NCBI GenBank assembly: GCA_031257955.1
Contig: JAIRNQ010000001.1
Coordinates: forward strand, 1-6,359
DNA from: Deltaproteobacteria bacterium
GTDB lineage: Bacteria > Desulfobacterota > Desulfarculia > Adiutricales > Adiutricaceae
Length of the DNA stretch: 6,359 bases
Reading direction: 5' to 3'
Shown: piece by piece, positions 5,977 through 6,359 of the stretch
Position numbering within the stretch: position 1 is the first letter of the stretch
How the letters are laid out: the number at the start of each line of letters is the position of its first letter
Program-made: the position numbers and the translations under genes
The notes under the pieces: model-generated
Told to the model about the DNA's origin: nothing
The model's database searches: none
The model's input: the letters and a program-made list of their open reading frames with translations, nothing else

Positions 5977-6020
5977 CGCTAACCCAGGTTATCCGAGATC
6001 TCGGATAACCTGGGTTAGCG
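5977..6020. repeat. 44-bp perfect palindrome without spacer
   Basis: Arms 5977-5998 and 5999-6020 are exact reverse complements, 22 bp each, meeting at GAGA|TCTC with no loop. The arms start CGCTAACCCAGG. No T-tract follows on either side, so it is not a standard terminator. It sits at the 5' end of the truncated AT-rich open frame, where composition shifts from AT-rich (left) to moderate GC (right). It could be a fused pair of element ends, a genome-dispersed palindrome, or an assembly or amplification artefact. Confidence 0.92.
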
Positions 6021-6203
6021 GCCTTGAGTATAGGCCAGATGTCCCCAACCGGGCCCGCGTCAAAAGCCCGACTTTATGGAAGACGCTGTTGGGGAACGAC
6101 TATTGCCACCATTTTTTTTGCTCGTGGGTGGCGATATGGCAGGCGGTAAATGACCGCTAAACCGAGTTTTTCACAGGGAAAGTTTGTCCGGGCCTAAAGG
6201 GGG
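6021..6203. other. Intergenic stretch between the palindrome and the right-edge gene
   Basis: No gene is supported here. It contains a T8 run (near 6112-6119) lying in the loop of GCCACC/GGTGGC (6105-6110 and 6127-6132), and a small GCGGT/ACCGC inverted repeat (6143-6157). Neither has the form of a terminator with a stem followed directly by a T-tract. Confidence 0.35.
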
Positions 6204-6359
6204 TCAGTCATTCTGGCGCCGAAGCCCACTTTCGGCCTCAACACGCTCCCTGGCCGTCTTGATAATATCCTCCGGGATATCGATTGACCTCAAAGTCTCA
6301 TGAACTTTTGAAAGGTCGTCGTCCGGCATCGCGTTTTGGAAAAATTTCATTGCGATATT
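6204..6359 (-). CDS. C-terminal end of an unidentified protein entering from the right edge
   Basis: The minus strand is open from the window edge to a TGA (complement of 6204-6206), giving 51 residues of a charged, helical C-terminus. It includes MPDDDLSKVHETLRSIDIPE and then a Lys/Arg/Glu-rich helix ending in RRQND. Codon use and composition look like real coding sequence. Two ATG codons lie within it (first at 6350), but neither has a ribosome site upstream, so I take it as the tail of a longer gene. The short helical tail recalls the C-termini of Rpn-type PD-(D/E)XK nuclease/transposase proteins, but this is only an impression. A small complete protein of 48 aa from 6350 is the alternative. 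Confidence 0.5.
   Translation of the reverse strand, partial: NIAMKFFQNAMPDDDLSKVHETLRSIDIPEDIIKTARERVEAESGLRRQND

Noticed and set aside
6100..6135. T8 run near an inverted repeat as an intrinsic terminator
   Set aside because: The T-run lies within the loop of the repeat instead of after the stem, on either strand.
5963..6160. 65-codon plus-strand open frame running through the palindrome
   Set aside because: Its start lies inside the truncated AT-rich frame, it crosses the palindrome, and the reading resembles no protein; no ribosome site was seen.
1..6359. Search for tRNA, rRNA, CRISPR arrays, complete insertion sequences and known anti-phage modules
   Set aside because: No cloverleaf with the conserved T-loop, no regularly spaced repeats, and no transposase or defence signature was seen. 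The AAA-ATPase-like remnant alone does not make a defence system.

Overview
The window looks like a stretch of chromosome from a Gram-negative bacterium. Its GC-rich core (about 130-4650) is flanked by AT-richer, disrupted DNA on both sides. A complete set of twin-arginine translocase genes (separate TatA, TatB and TatC), a cluster-binding uracil-DNA-glycosylase-like protein and an AAA-ATPase-like family common in gut anaerobes would fit an anaerobic Desulfobacterota-type (former Deltaproteobacteria) organism. This placement is an inference with low confidence; nothing in the window is a firm taxonomic marker.

All convincing genes lie on the minus strand, so transcription runs from right to left. 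In that order they are: (i) the 3' end of an unidentified gene entering from the right edge (6204-6359); (ii) a 44-bp perfect palindrome (5977-6020), at which the open frame of an AT-rich orphan gene begins abruptly (5614-5883, open to 5988); (iii) about 550 bp without a recognisable gene; (iv) a broken AAA-ATPase-like gene (4686-5060) with an in-frame stop, after which family-like sequence continues; (v) a divergent family-4-type uracil-DNA glycosylase homologue with a long Pro/Tyr/Gln-rich linker (3040-4401); (vi) tatA (2626-2904); (vii) tatB (2320-2610); (viii) a C45-family (acyl-CoA:6-APA acyltransferase-like) N-terminal-nucleophile hydrolase (1121-2218); (ix) tatC (243-1097). A possible gene remnant runs off the left edge (1-120).

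tatA, tatB and tatC encode the membrane machinery that exports folded proteins with twin-arginine signals. tatA and tatB are 15 bp apart. The C45 enzyme sits between tatB and tatC, 23 bp upstream of tatC, and a good sigma-70-like promoter lies in the 101-bp gap between tatB and the C45 gene. tatC is therefore probably co-transcribed with the C45 enzyme and may be expressed partly independently of tatAB. The C45 protein shows no twin-arginine signal and is probably cytoplasmic.

The points most worth a second look are the C45 gene inside the tat cluster, the glycosylase homologue that keeps its four cluster cysteines but has lost its usual uracil-pocket residues, the decayed AAA-ATPase, and the palindrome beside a truncated AT-rich gene. 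I found no convincing new defence or mobile system, and no rRNA, tRNA or CRISPR array.
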